Shown: positions 18,269 to 26,435 of the stretch, in pieces
Position numbering within the stretch: position 1 is the stretch's first letter
Layout: the number at the start of each line of letters is the position of its first letter
Source of the DNA: a virus
Length of the DNA stretch: 32,802 nt
IMG/VR virus record: IMGVR_UViG_3300021076_000190
Location: 1-32,802 of that record
Reading direction: 5' to 3' (one strand)
Made by a program: the position numbers and the translations under genes
Notes under the pieces: model-generated
Seen by the model: only the letters and a program-made list of their open reading frames with translations
Told to the model about the DNA's origin: nothing
The model's database searches: none

Positions 18269-20899
18269 TCACACTATTTGAATTTTTAATACTACTGGTA
18301 ACATTACGCCAGTAGTCATAATTTGTCCATCTTCAACTGCTCGATTTTTTACATAACCTTTCCACCATTGGTTATTACCGATTAATGATCCAGCAGTAGT
18401 ATAATCTCCAGCTTGTAATGCTGCTATAAGACCAGGGAATCTTTTTTGAACCTTTGATACGGATCCGGACCCAATATTATATAAAATGTCACAGTAAGCT
18501 GCTTTTCGATTATCATTAAGGGCATCCCAACAAGCATTACCAAGCTGACTAATTGCTCCTGCGACTACTGATGCTAAATTAGATGCAAACCATGCATTTC
18601 TTACAGTTAGAGGAATTGGTGTTCCAGAATTGGCATTCCAATATTGTTGTGTATAAGCTGGATATAATGCAATTTCAGATGGCGTCATTAAATGTCCAAT
18701 TCCACCAGTTGGATTATTTTTTGTATCTAAATATGAATGCGGTATTGAAGCCTCGTGATAGATAATTAATTGTTGAACTACAGTGGTAAAATTACTACCT
18801 GAATTAGTGATTACTGTCGTAGCAGTCGGCCCATCACTTTGTACACTTGTATTACTTGCTCCAGGTTGTGTATCATCGGGTGGTGGAGTAGTTGCATCTG
18901 GATTATTGGCTGATCCAACATATACACTTGTTTGTGGTGCAATATTACCAGCTATCGTTGATAGTTTTGTTCCGATATTTTCTGGGCACGGCTCGAATGT
19001 CGGCAATCGACTAACTGTTGTGAGGAATGCTTCTGAATTTCTTACAAATTTATCAATTGGAATATATATTTGCCATTGCTGTGAATTAAAAGTGGATACA
19101 TTGTTTGGGATATTCACTAATGCTTGATAAGTTTGTAATTGATATGTTACAATAGTTCCTTGGTTATATGCAATATTTGGTTGCCACGCAGGGTATGACA
19201 GAGATGTTGTCCAATCTGGCAACACATTAATTTTATTATTTAATGGCTTTACTTCTGCAACGGGTGACATAGCTGCCGGCCAAGGAGCTTGTGGTGTAGG
19301 TGGTGTTGCAGGTGCAGCGGGTGTGGGGACTACCCCAGATCCATTCAAATCTACATTGCCACCAGATGCTATAACTGTTCCACCACCGCCATTTATTCCT
19401 ACGGTATTTGATTGTGCTGATATAATTCCTCCGCCACCATTTATACCTACCATATTGCTTCCTTGTAAAATAATTAAGGGGGTGCCGACTTGAAAACTAC
19501 TTCCGGATTCGACTAATATATCTGTTGCAGAATTTATGCCAATTGCGCTAGAGGTGCATAGATTTATATTTGATTGTGCCGATATATCAATATTACTATT
19601 TGACCCCACCCTTATGGCCCCAGTGGTCGCAATATCTAATGCTGCATTAGTCGTTAATTTTATTCCCTTATTTGAATTAAAATCTTGACCACCGTTCTGA
19701 GTAGTAATACTAAGATTATTATTTATATCAATATTCAAATTATCTTGTAATATTGTTATGTATGCATTATTTTGAATTGTGGTTTGTAGATTATTTAATG
19801 CTTGAATAACTACGTCGCCACCTTCTCCCTGGCCTTCTCCTTGGTATTCCCAAAATGGTATAGTTTTAGTTACATTTGCGCCATTTACATCATATGTAAA
19901 TTGAGTTGTAGTTTGGGTAGTATCAGCTGCCGCTTTTATGAATATATTCTGGCCGGCCTCTATATTAATATTTCTATCAGCTCTTAGATTGATGTCTTTT
20001 TGTGCTCTCATTGATATATCAGTTGCGCCGAAGATATCAATGTTACCTTCAGCATCCATTTGAATCCAAGCTGTTCCGTCTCTGTTAATAAGAAATATAA
20101 ATCCATTGGTTTCATCTATTTTTATTTGGGCTCCAGTCTTTGTAGCAAATTGAACATATTCACTACCGGTGCCATCATCCATAATAAATGAACTACCACC
20201 CATTCTTCTATCAGTAGACCCCGGTTGTAATGGACCTGGAGTTAATATTCCGTATGTTTGCGATGGGGCTTCTCTTCTTGCGCTAGTAGTGGTTGTTCCT
20301 CTAATAGGATCCTGAAGCAATCCTTGATTGCCGACTCCTTTAAATTTTGTCTTTTCAAATGGTTTTGTTGTCGAATCTGGATCTGTTACACCTCTGGTCC
20401 ATTTATTATATTCTGCAACAGGCACGGTGTGACCTGATGTAGTCGAAGTTGTGCCATATTGATAATTATTAGTAGATGAGGCCATTCCAGGAACCATTTC
20501 ATTCATATATTCCTGATATAAGCATCCTATCCAAATGCCCTTTGATGCATCACCGCCTATAAACATAACAATAACTTGATTTTCTAGATCTGGCGGCACC
20601 ATCCACATTCCATAAGATGTTTGCGTTCCTTCAAATGACTGAACATTATTTTTGTCTTCAGTCATAGGATTAGTTGCACCTGCAAATGGCGAACAATAAC
20701 TTACTGTAATCCAACTTTCAATATCATTTGGTAAAGATCCAAATTCAGGTATCCAGATTTTTAATCTTCCCATTCTTTGAACATCAGTATTATCTTTAAC
20801 AAATCCTATGAACACACCTGACAGATTATTAACTCTGCCCATAGGATTAAACTGTAATTGTTTAGCTGGTTTATTTGTGCGGCTATATGAATCGAACAT
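18269..20899 (-). CDS. gp5: Baseplate hub spike, gp5-type, with C-terminal lysozyme domain
   Basis: 876 aa. Residues about 25-170 form the gp5-type OB region (GVFIGFVKDNTDVQRMGRLK, then WIPEFGSLP and YCSPFAG). Residues about 230-520 are a beta-helix spike with many short Asn/Ile repeats, ending in Gly-rich INGGGG copies. A short chitin-binding-like module follows (W572 to about 613). The C-terminus from about 705 is a T4-lysozyme-type (GH24) domain with Glu716, Asp725 and Thr731 (HEASIPHSYLD, PTGGIGHLMT), spaced exactly as T4 lysozyme Glu11, Asp20 and Thr26. The spike punctures the outer membrane and the lysozyme cuts peptidoglycan. In T4 gp5 the lysozyme sits between the OB domain and the beta-helix, so the order here is rearranged. 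No in-frame CGG. Confidence 0.88.
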   Translation of the reverse strand: MFDSYSRTNKPAKQLQFNPMGRVNNLSGVFIGFVKDNTDVQRMGRLKIWIPEFGSLPNDIESWITVSYCSPFAGATNPMTEDKNNVQSFEGTQTSYGMWMVPPDLENQVIVMFIGGDASKGIWIGCLYQEYMNEMVPGMASSTNNYQYGTTSTTSGHTVPVAEYNKWTRGVTDPDSTTKPFEKTKFKGVGNQGLLQDPIRGTTTTSARREAPSQTYGILTPGPLQPGSTDRRMGGSSFIMDDGTGSEYVQFATKTGAQIKIDETNGFIFLINRDGTAWIQMDAEGNIDIFGATDISMRAQKDINLRADRNINIEAGQNIFIKAAADTTQTTTQFTYDVNGANVTKTIPFWEYQGEGQGEGGDVVIQALNNLQTTIQNNAYITILQDNLNIDINNNLSITTQNGGQDFNSNKGIKLTTNAALDIATTGAIRVGSNSNIDISAQSNINLCTSSAIGINSATDILVESGSSFQVGTPLIILQGSNMVGINGGGGIISAQSNTVGINGGGGTVIASGGNVDLNGSGVVPTPAAPATPPTPQAPWPAAMSPVAEVKPLNNKINVLPDWTTSLSYPAWQPNIAYNQGTIVTYQLQTYQALVNIPNNVSTFNSQQWQIYIPIDKFVRNSEAFLTTVSRLPTFEPCPENIGTKLSTIAGNIAPQTSVYVGSANNPDATTPPPDDTQPGASNTSVQSDGPTATTVITNSGSNFTTVVQQLIIYHEASIPHSYLDTKNNPTGGIGHLMTPSEIALYPAYTQQYWNANSGTPIPLTVRNAWFASNLASVVAGAISQLGNACWDALNDNRKAAYCDILYNIGSGSVSKVQKRFPGLIAALQAGDYTTAGSLIGNNQWWKGYVKNRAVEDGQIMTTGVMLPVVLKIQIV

Positions 20900-20905
20900 A
20901 GATTT

Positions 20906-23407
20906 TTAGGGTAATAGATTAGGTAATGTTGTTTGGGCAGTTGATATAAATGGTGAACCATTTCCGACACCAATTTGATTTATCATATTAGTATTTATTC
21001 CTGGAACTTGTAATGATTTTTGTGTATTATTTGACGCCAATGAAGGTATAATACTTGAATATCCCGGATCTATAACTGGTAAATTATTATTTATAATTGG
21101 ATTAGTTTTAATAGAATTCGAAGGTATCAGATTACTGGTATTCGGGACATTATTTCCTGATTGATTGAGTAAAGTTTGGGCATTAGTGGATTCATAGGCT
21201 TCTATATCTTTTAAAAATTTTGAAACATCAATTACAGGATCTACAATAGCTTCTACCTCCTGAGTAAATAGTCCATTCATAAAATTATGGATTACTGATA
21301 TGACTTGATACACTCCATTTATTGTATCAACATCAGTGTAAGGATCCATGGTGTTTAATCCATTCGGTCCGTTTGGTGGATCTACAAATAACCTTGGTGT
21401 TCTCATTCTTAATAAAAAGAAATTATCAGTAGTGTCAAAGTTGGCGGTATTATATTGTCTATTTACAGATGCAACTGTCGGCTGTGGAAATACCATTATA
21501 TCTCTACTGATTGGTGCAGGTTGTATCCAAAATGGGTCACCTTTAATCGTCATTTTAATTCTTAATAAGTCTCCACCTATTCCTTGATACATGGCTTGAG
21601 TGAATAAGGCACTAACTTGATTCTTTCCAGGTCCATACGATTGCTCAATGCCATATCCTAGCGAAGTTTCTACTGGTTGTTCAGAAAAAGTTACCGGCTT
21701 TATTTGTCCGGCAGTCAATTTTGATGCATATTGGCTATTTTGTGGCTGAACTTGTGTAACAAATTGTAATGGGTTATTCTTTATTGTTTGCTGATTTTGT
21801 TGTTCTGCACTTGTTGCTATTCCGCTTACATTCAATCTGCTTGGATTTTTGGCAACTGATAGGTATTTCTGATACTGTGCTTGCTGAGTCGCTGATAGTT
21901 TATTACTATTTACTGCATTGGCTGCGGCTTGTTCTGCATTCTTAACATCACTATCACTAGAGTCTGGTGAATTCTTTAATCTGACTAATTTCACTAATGA
22001 CTCAACCGCTAATTGTTCTGCATCTAATGCTTCGTGCTGATTTTTACCTAAATTACTTGATGATGAATTATAATAGATACCATCAAATCTGGCTAATGTA
22101 TTGGTAAACGCCATATTGAATTTAACATCAAAATTAAGCACCTGGTCATTTAATCCAGTAAACAAATAATTATATTGTTTCTTCAATATGCCTTTTTGCT
22201 TATAAGTGTCATACCTTTTTTTACCATCAACTGGTGCTTCGGAAGTTTGAGCAGTGTTTGATGGTAAATTACCCTTCTGATATGGTATAATTATAATTTT
22301 GAAATGATTAGCATTATTATTTCTGCCTGGATCGAATGCAATTGGCCACGAATAAGTAAGAACTCTCCATAATTTCTTCATATCATCCATTGAGGTTTGA
22401 TTTGTAGATTTATTATCCTGAGATGTAACCGAACCTTTTGATAATTTTTGAAAATATTCTGTGTTGGCTAATATTGTATCGACCATTCTATCAATACTTG
22501 TACCGGTACTGAAATGCAGAGATTTTGATTTCGCATCATAATAATTACCCGATCTAGATGAATTTATACTATCATTTGCAGGAAATAAATTAAGATTAGC
22601 CAATGATGGATCAATTTCAAATTCATAAAAATCAGGAATTGTATATCCTGATACGATCTTTTCAACTTGATCTAAATTTATCTTCTGGAATAGTTGACTT
22701 AGGGCATCGGTTACTGTATTAATAACTTTAGGGGTAGGACTATTTTGGGACTTGCCATCGACTACTAAATTATGTTGAACAACAAAATATTGGTCTGATT
22801 GGGCAATATTATCATATAATAATGCCGACACAGTATAAATGGTTCCGACTTTATCAACTTGGGCCTCAATTTGTTTAATTGCTATTGGCCATACCCATCG
22901 ATTGCCTCCTATATACCCAGATGGAGTAGTATCGGTACTCGATACTACTGGTGCAGATATTGATGGAGATCTAGCTCTAAATGATAACTCAATGTAGTAT
23001 GGAGATTTATTCCAATTTCCGATGCCTAATTGTAAACTTGCGTAATACATATCATCCATTAATCTTGCACCAGCAGGCTCAGTCAATTTGAATGTTAATT
23101 CAGTTGAAGTTCCAGTCCCTGTTTCGTGTGTAGGCCCTGCTAATGTTCTAATTGACACATCATCTATAACAATATCAGATATACCGGTTTCAGCAATCAC
23201 TGTTTGGTATGTAGGATTTATCCAGTCACCTGTATTCTGAGCTGCTGTCGACACCATAAAAAACCTAAAATGGTATGTCGACAAATCATAATTGTCAAGT
23301 GGGTTTGATTCGAATGCAAAAGTTGCATCTAAATTATTGTTAGTGACTGGATAATTATTTCCTAAGCCACTTGTGGTAGTATTCGACGATTGAGATTTTG
23401 TTGCCAT
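20906..23407 (-). CDS. Large baseplate hub-like structural protein
   Basis: 833 aa. The N-terminal part (NPLDNYDLSTYHFRFFMVS) and the segment ELTFKLTEPAGARLMDD, then YASLQLGIGNW, resemble a large structural protein of marine T4-like phages found next to gp5 and gp53. The C-terminal half contains LLRIKMTIKGDPFWIQPAP and GVYQVISVIHNFMNGLFTQE, the type of segment that forms hub beta-barrels. It may fill the gp27 role beside the gp5 spike. That is inference from position and general pattern. Its ATG overlaps the gp53 stop (TAATG) and it ends six bases before gp5, so the three genes form a tight translational unit. No in-frame CGG. Confidence 0.65.
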   Translation of the reverse strand: MATKSQSSNTTTSGLGNNYPVTNNNLDATFAFESNPLDNYDLSTYHFRFFMVSTAAQNTGDWINPTYQTVIAETGISDIVIDDVSIRTLAGPTHETGTGTSTELTFKLTEPAGARLMDDMYYASLQLGIGNWNKSPYYIELSFRARSPSISAPVVSSTDTTPSGYIGGNRWVWPIAIKQIEAQVDKVGTIYTVSALLYDNIAQSDQYFVVQHNLVVDGKSQNSPTPKVINTVTDALSQLFQKINLDQVEKIVSGYTIPDFYEFEIDPSLANLNLFPANDSINSSRSGNYYDAKSKSLHFSTGTSIDRMVDTILANTEYFQKLSKGSVTSQDNKSTNQTSMDDMKKLWRVLTYSWPIAFDPGRNNNANHFKIIIIPYQKGNLPSNTAQTSEAPVDGKKRYDTYKQKGILKKQYNYLFTGLNDQVLNFDVKFNMAFTNTLARFDGIYYNSSSSNLGKNQHEALDAEQLAVESLVKLVRLKNSPDSSDSDVKNAEQAAANAVNSNKLSATQQAQYQKYLSVAKNPSRLNVSGIATSAEQQNQQTIKNNPLQFVTQVQPQNSQYASKLTAGQIKPVTFSEQPVETSLGYGIEQSYGPGKNQVSALFTQAMYQGIGGDLLRIKMTIKGDPFWIQPAPISRDIMVFPQPTVASVNRQYNTANFDTTDNFFLLRMRTPRLFVDPPNGPNGLNTMDPYTDVDTINGVYQVISVIHNFMNGLFTQEVEAIVDPVIDVSKFLKDIEAYESTNAQTLLNQSGNNVPNTSNLIPSNSIKTNPIINNNLPVIDPGYSSIIPSLASNNTQKSLQVPGINTNMINQIGVGNGSPFISTAQTTLPNLLP

Positions 23408-23700
23408 TAGGTCTGAGCTTGTAAAATATTAGTTGGTAAATATATTTGTAGTCCTGCTACAAAATCATTTATAGGATCTGGCAATAAATCTGGGTTTCTT
23501 ACAGCGAATACCCACCATAGTCCGGGTGTTCCATATTGTTGGTAACTTAATTTGTCCGGTCTTAAATTCATAGATGGTGGAATGATAAATAAGGCATCAT
23601 ATGGACTCGATGGAACCGTTCTTGGAACCCATATATCTAAATACCAATTTTTAATAGGGGTTAGTAGATATTGACTTGTATCTTTAAAAGTAGTTGCCAT
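23407..23700 (-). CDS. gp53: Baseplate wedge protein gp53
   Basis: 97 aa. The sequence follows the gp53 pattern: a short N-terminus with YLLTPIKNWYLDIW, then MNLRPDKLSYQQYGTPGLWW, VFAVRNPDLLPDPINDF and a final AGLQIYLP, a LysM-like fold. T4 gp53 is about twice as long, and the marine forms are shorter. It clamps the wedge inner ring with gp6 and gp25. Its TAA overlaps the ATG of the next gene, and it starts three bases after the tube-cap-like gene ends. Confidence 0.8.
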   Translation of the reverse strand: MATTFKDTSQYLLTPIKNWYLDIWVPRTVPSSPYDALFIIPPSMNLRPDKLSYQQYGTPGLWWVFAVRNPDLLPDPINDFVAGLQIYLPTNILQAQT

Positions 23701-23703
23701 GAA

Positions 23704-24384
23704 TTAAATCCATCCTTGATCGAGTGATTGTCCAGTGCGAAATGTATTTAAATTAAATGTATCTCTTAATGCGACAGGAGTGTATTGGGTATCCATTTCT
23801 ATACTAACTGTAATGTGGGTAGGCACATATGTCCAGCCTGGATTTTTTGTAACACCGGCCGGACTTACACCAGTTATATTAGCAATTGTGAACGCTTGTG
23901 TATTTACAGGAACATAATCAACTGTTGCATCTAAATTGTAACTGAATTTTTGTATAATTACAGGAACATTATTAAATAAACTCGAGCCTAAATAATTAAA
24001 AAGCAATACAGGTGGTGGTGTTCCAGATTCTTGATATGTCTGGGCACCAAAATATGATTTGGTGACTACTCTGAAAAAATGTAATACTGCTAGAAGATAA
24101 TATGCTTCTGGTATAGTTTGTGCGGTAAATTCTGCATCAATTTTTAATGATTGCGGTTGTGATCGAACGTATGCATTATATCCATAAATTGAATGTGTAA
24201 ATGTATATGGTTCATAAATTGCTTCACTACCAGTGCTAACTGATGGAGTATAAGGAAATAGAACACCACTTGTTGCGAACAGAGGACTCAGGATATTATT
24301 TGCCGTATTGGGGCCGAGTAAGGCAGGAATACCAGCAGCACCACCTTTAGCTGTGAGCCTGGCTCGATAATCAATTTGCGACAT
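23704..24384 (-). CDS. Tail tube cap or baseplate protein, gp48/gp54-like
   Basis: 226 aa. Key segments are GVLFPYTPSVSTGSEAIYEP, the central FTAQTIPEAYYLLAVLHFFR followed by a TKSYFG loop, GTPPPVLLFNYLG and VPVIIQKFSYNLDATVDYVP. This pattern matches proteins annotated as baseplate or tube-cap (gp48/gp54) in marine T4-like phages. I cannot decide between gp48 and gp54. It is the first gene of the left-hand minus-strand block and has a GATAAATA motif 18 bases before its ATG, with GGAG as ribosome binding site. Confidence 0.6.
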   Translation of the reverse strand: MSQIDYRARLTAKGGAAGIPALLGPNTANNILSPLFATSGVLFPYTPSVSTGSEAIYEPYTFTHSIYGYNAYVRSQPQSLKIDAEFTAQTIPEAYYLLAVLHFFRVVTKSYFGAQTYQESGTPPPVLLFNYLGSSLFNNVPVIIQKFSYNLDATVDYVPVNTQAFTIANITGVSPAGVTKNPGWTYVPTHITVSIEMDTQYTPVALRDTFNLNTFRTGQSLDQGWI

Positions 24385-24401
24385 AATAGATCTCCATATC
24401 T

Positions 24402-24409
24402 ATTATTTA
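24402..24409 (-). promoter_or_regulatory. Late promoter motif GATAAATA at the head of the structural block
   Basis: Exact GATAAATA 18 bases before the ATG at 24384. It lies back to back with the sigma70-type promoter at 24439, so this 100-base gap holds a divergent late/early promoter pair. Confidence 0.6.
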
Positions 24410-24438
24410 TCAATGAAAAATTAAGGTTTATTTAAAAA

Positions 24439-24467
24439 TTGACATCCTAAGTGAAAGATGTTATAAT
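24439..24467 (+). promoter_or_regulatory. Sigma70-type promoter for the gp55-gp47-gp46 operon
   Basis: TTGACA at 24439-24444 and TATAAT at 24462-24467 are both perfect consensus hexamers with a 17-base spacer, and TG before TATAAT makes an extended -10. A strong host-polymerase promoter here fits early or middle expression of the sigma factor. AAGGAG follows at 24481, five bases before the ATG. Confidence 0.85.
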
Positions 24468-24490
24468 CAATAAATATGTAAAGGAGAAAT

Positions 24491-25410
24491 ATGGCAAAAA
24501 TATCACAACCTAAGAAAGTGAATTATCTTAATAATGTCGATATGTTAAAGGAAATTCATAAAAGTAAAAATTCTTTTAGTGAATATCTAGAACCAAAATA
24601 TCAAGACTATGATATTATTGTTGATAGCAAAGAATTAATTTATAAAGAAGGTGAGTATAAATTAATTCTAGTAGAACGGTGAAGAAATTCAAAAATACAT
24701 ACCGTCAAATATCGAACAGGCTCAGATAAATCGATCTAATAGATTAGCTTCAATTGAATACGAATTAGCATTAGCAAAATCAACTTCAAAATTAAACAGA
24801 CCTAAGTTGGCAGAGTTTAAAGTTGATCCAAAAACAATACCAGTAACTGATTTAGTTTTTCGAGTAATTACATTCGAACACATTCCATTAGCGCCTGATC
24901 GTAAAAAAAATCCCAAAAGTGAAGCTGATAGGTATGCTAAACTTAATTTTCTTCCATATAAACATTTTATAATTGAAAATAATCAATTAAAAGAGGTTGG
25001 CGCTTCTCATCAAAAGAATGGAAAATATTGTATAATACACGGATCTATCACTAATAAATTGGCACAAATGTTCATTCTAATGGTGAACAAATACGCGCAG
25101 AGAGCCAATTGGCGCCGGCTATACTTATATTGGTGAAATGCAAGGTCAGGCATTACTTCAATTGGCACAAATAGGATTACAATTTGATGAGTATCGAAGT
25201 GATAATCCGTTTTCATATTACACTATGATTATATCAAATAGCTTTACTCGAGTATTTAACATTGAAAAGAAAAATCAAGATCTCAGAGATGATTTACTAA
25301 TTAATTCTGGGTCTTTACCTTCATTTTCACGTCAATTGGATTTAGAAAATGAAATTAGGCTAATGAGAGAAGAAGTTGAATTATCAAAAGAAACTACAAG
25401 TGAAGAATAA
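24491..25410 (+). CDS. gp55: Late-transcription sigma factor, gp55-like, needs two +1 shifts
   Basis: Three pieces in three frames join to a 305-aa protein if the C of CGGT (24677) and of CGGC (25116) is skipped. Without shifts translation stops after 63 residues. The N-terminus KKVNYLNNVDMLKEI resembles the gp55 start. The core around residues 188-260, with NKLAQMFILM, the NWRGYTYIGEMQGQ that spans the second site, LQFDEYRSDNPFSYYT and FNIEKKNQDLRDD, matches the sigma-2-like part of gp55. About 120 extra residues lie between these parts, and T4 gp55 is only 185 aa. gp55 directs host polymerase to TATAAATA-type late promoters, and GATAAATA copies precede several structural genes here. It leads the operon with gp47 and gp46, a conserved T4-like neighbourhood. 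Confidence 0.85.
24677..24680 (+). other. CGGT +1 shift site (Gly63 of gp55)
   Basis: The frame reads GTA GAA CGG TGA, a stop right after CGG. Dropping the C gives GTA GAA GGT GAA GAA and opens a 146-codon frame that leads into the conserved sigma core. Confidence 0.88.
25116..25119 (+). other. CGGC +1 shift site (Gly209 of gp55)
   Basis: The frame reads TGG CGC CGG CTA and stops seven codons after CGG. Dropping one C gives TGG CGC GGC TAT ACT, the WRGYT motif of this sigma family, and the frame runs on to the stop at 25410. Confidence 0.9.
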
Positions 25411-25418
25411 TCAATATA

Positions 25419-26435
25419 ATGTCTAATTTATTTACAAAGGCTATGGTGTTTACTGATTTACACCTTGGAGCTAAGAATAATTCAAAATTACACAATCAGG
25501 ACTGTTTGGATTATCTTGAATGGTTTATAAGAGAAGCTAAGAAAAGAGATGTCGATACTTGCATCACAATGGGAGATTTTCATCATCACCGAAATCAACT
25601 TAATGCGCATACTCTTGAATATAGTATCAAATTTCTTTCTACACTAAATAATTCTTTTAAGAAAATTTATTTTATATTAGGTAATCACGATCTTTATTGG
25701 AGGGAGAGTAGAGATGTCACATCTACTAAATTTGCGACATTGTTTCCTAATATTATCTTCATTGATAAACCATATGTGGATAAAAATGTCGCATTGATTC
25801 CATGGTTAATTGAAGAGGAATGGAAAGTAGTATCAAATATAAAATCTAAATATATGTTTGGGCATTTTGAGTTACCAGGTTTCAAAATGAATGCTATGGT
25901 TGAAATGCCAGATCACGGTGGATTAAATAAGACATATTTTAATAAAGATATTGAGTATGTTTTTTCAGGGCATTTTCATAAACGTCAAATTCAAAATAAT
26001 ATTCATTATATAGGAAATCCATTTGGGCATAATTACTCTGATGTATGGGATTTTGATAGAGGTGCAATGTATCTTGAATGGGATAAAGAGCCGGAATATT
26101 TAAATTACGAAGATGGGCCTCGTTATATATCAATAAATTTATCAGCATTATCTACCAACCCAGAATTGTATCTTAAACCAAAAACATATTTACAAGTTAT
26201 TCTAGACCCGGGAGTCGTCTATGAAGATGCATCATTTATTCGAGATACGTATTTAGAAAATTATGATATTCGAGAATTTAAATTATTACATCAAAATGAA
26301 GAAGAATGGGTGTCTGAATTCAATGGCGATATTGAATTTTTATCAGTTGACCAAATTGTATTTGCTGGTATGAAGACATTAGACTCAGCAACTTTTGACA
26401 CAAATAAACTCATTAAAATCTATCAAGGACTTTGA
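25419..26435 (+). CDS. gp47: Recombination nuclease subunit gp47 (SbcD/Mre11-like)
   Basis: 338 aa, the usual size for gp47 (T4, 339 aa). The metallophosphatase motifs are in order: FTDLHLG (about residue 11), MGDFHHHR, LGNHDLY, FGHFELPG and FSGHFHKRQ, which hold the Asp, His and Asn ligands of the two-metal site. With gp46 it forms the nuclease that resects DNA ends for recombination-dependent replication. It begins eight bases after gp55, and its TGA is followed at once by the gp46 ATG. It is intact with no in-frame CGG, although an ordinary His-Gly pair (CAC GGT at 25914) contains CGGT out of frame. Confidence 0.93.
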   Translation: MSNLFTKAMVFTDLHLGAKNNSKLHNQDCLDYLEWFIREAKKRDVDTCITMGDFHHHRNQLNAHTLEYSIKFLSTLNNSFKKIYFILGNHDLYWRESRDVTSTKFATLFPNIIFIDKPYVDKNVALIPWLIEEEWKVVSNIKSKYMFGHFELPGFKMNAMVEMPDHGGLNKTYFNKDIEYVFSGHFHKRQIQNNIHYIGNPFGHNYSDVWDFDRGAMYLEWDKEPEYLNYEDGPRYISINLSALSTNPELYLKPKTYLQVILDPGVVYEDASFIRDTYLENYDIREFKLLHQNEEEWVSEFNGDIEFLSVDQIVFAGMKTLDSATFDTNKLIKIYQGL

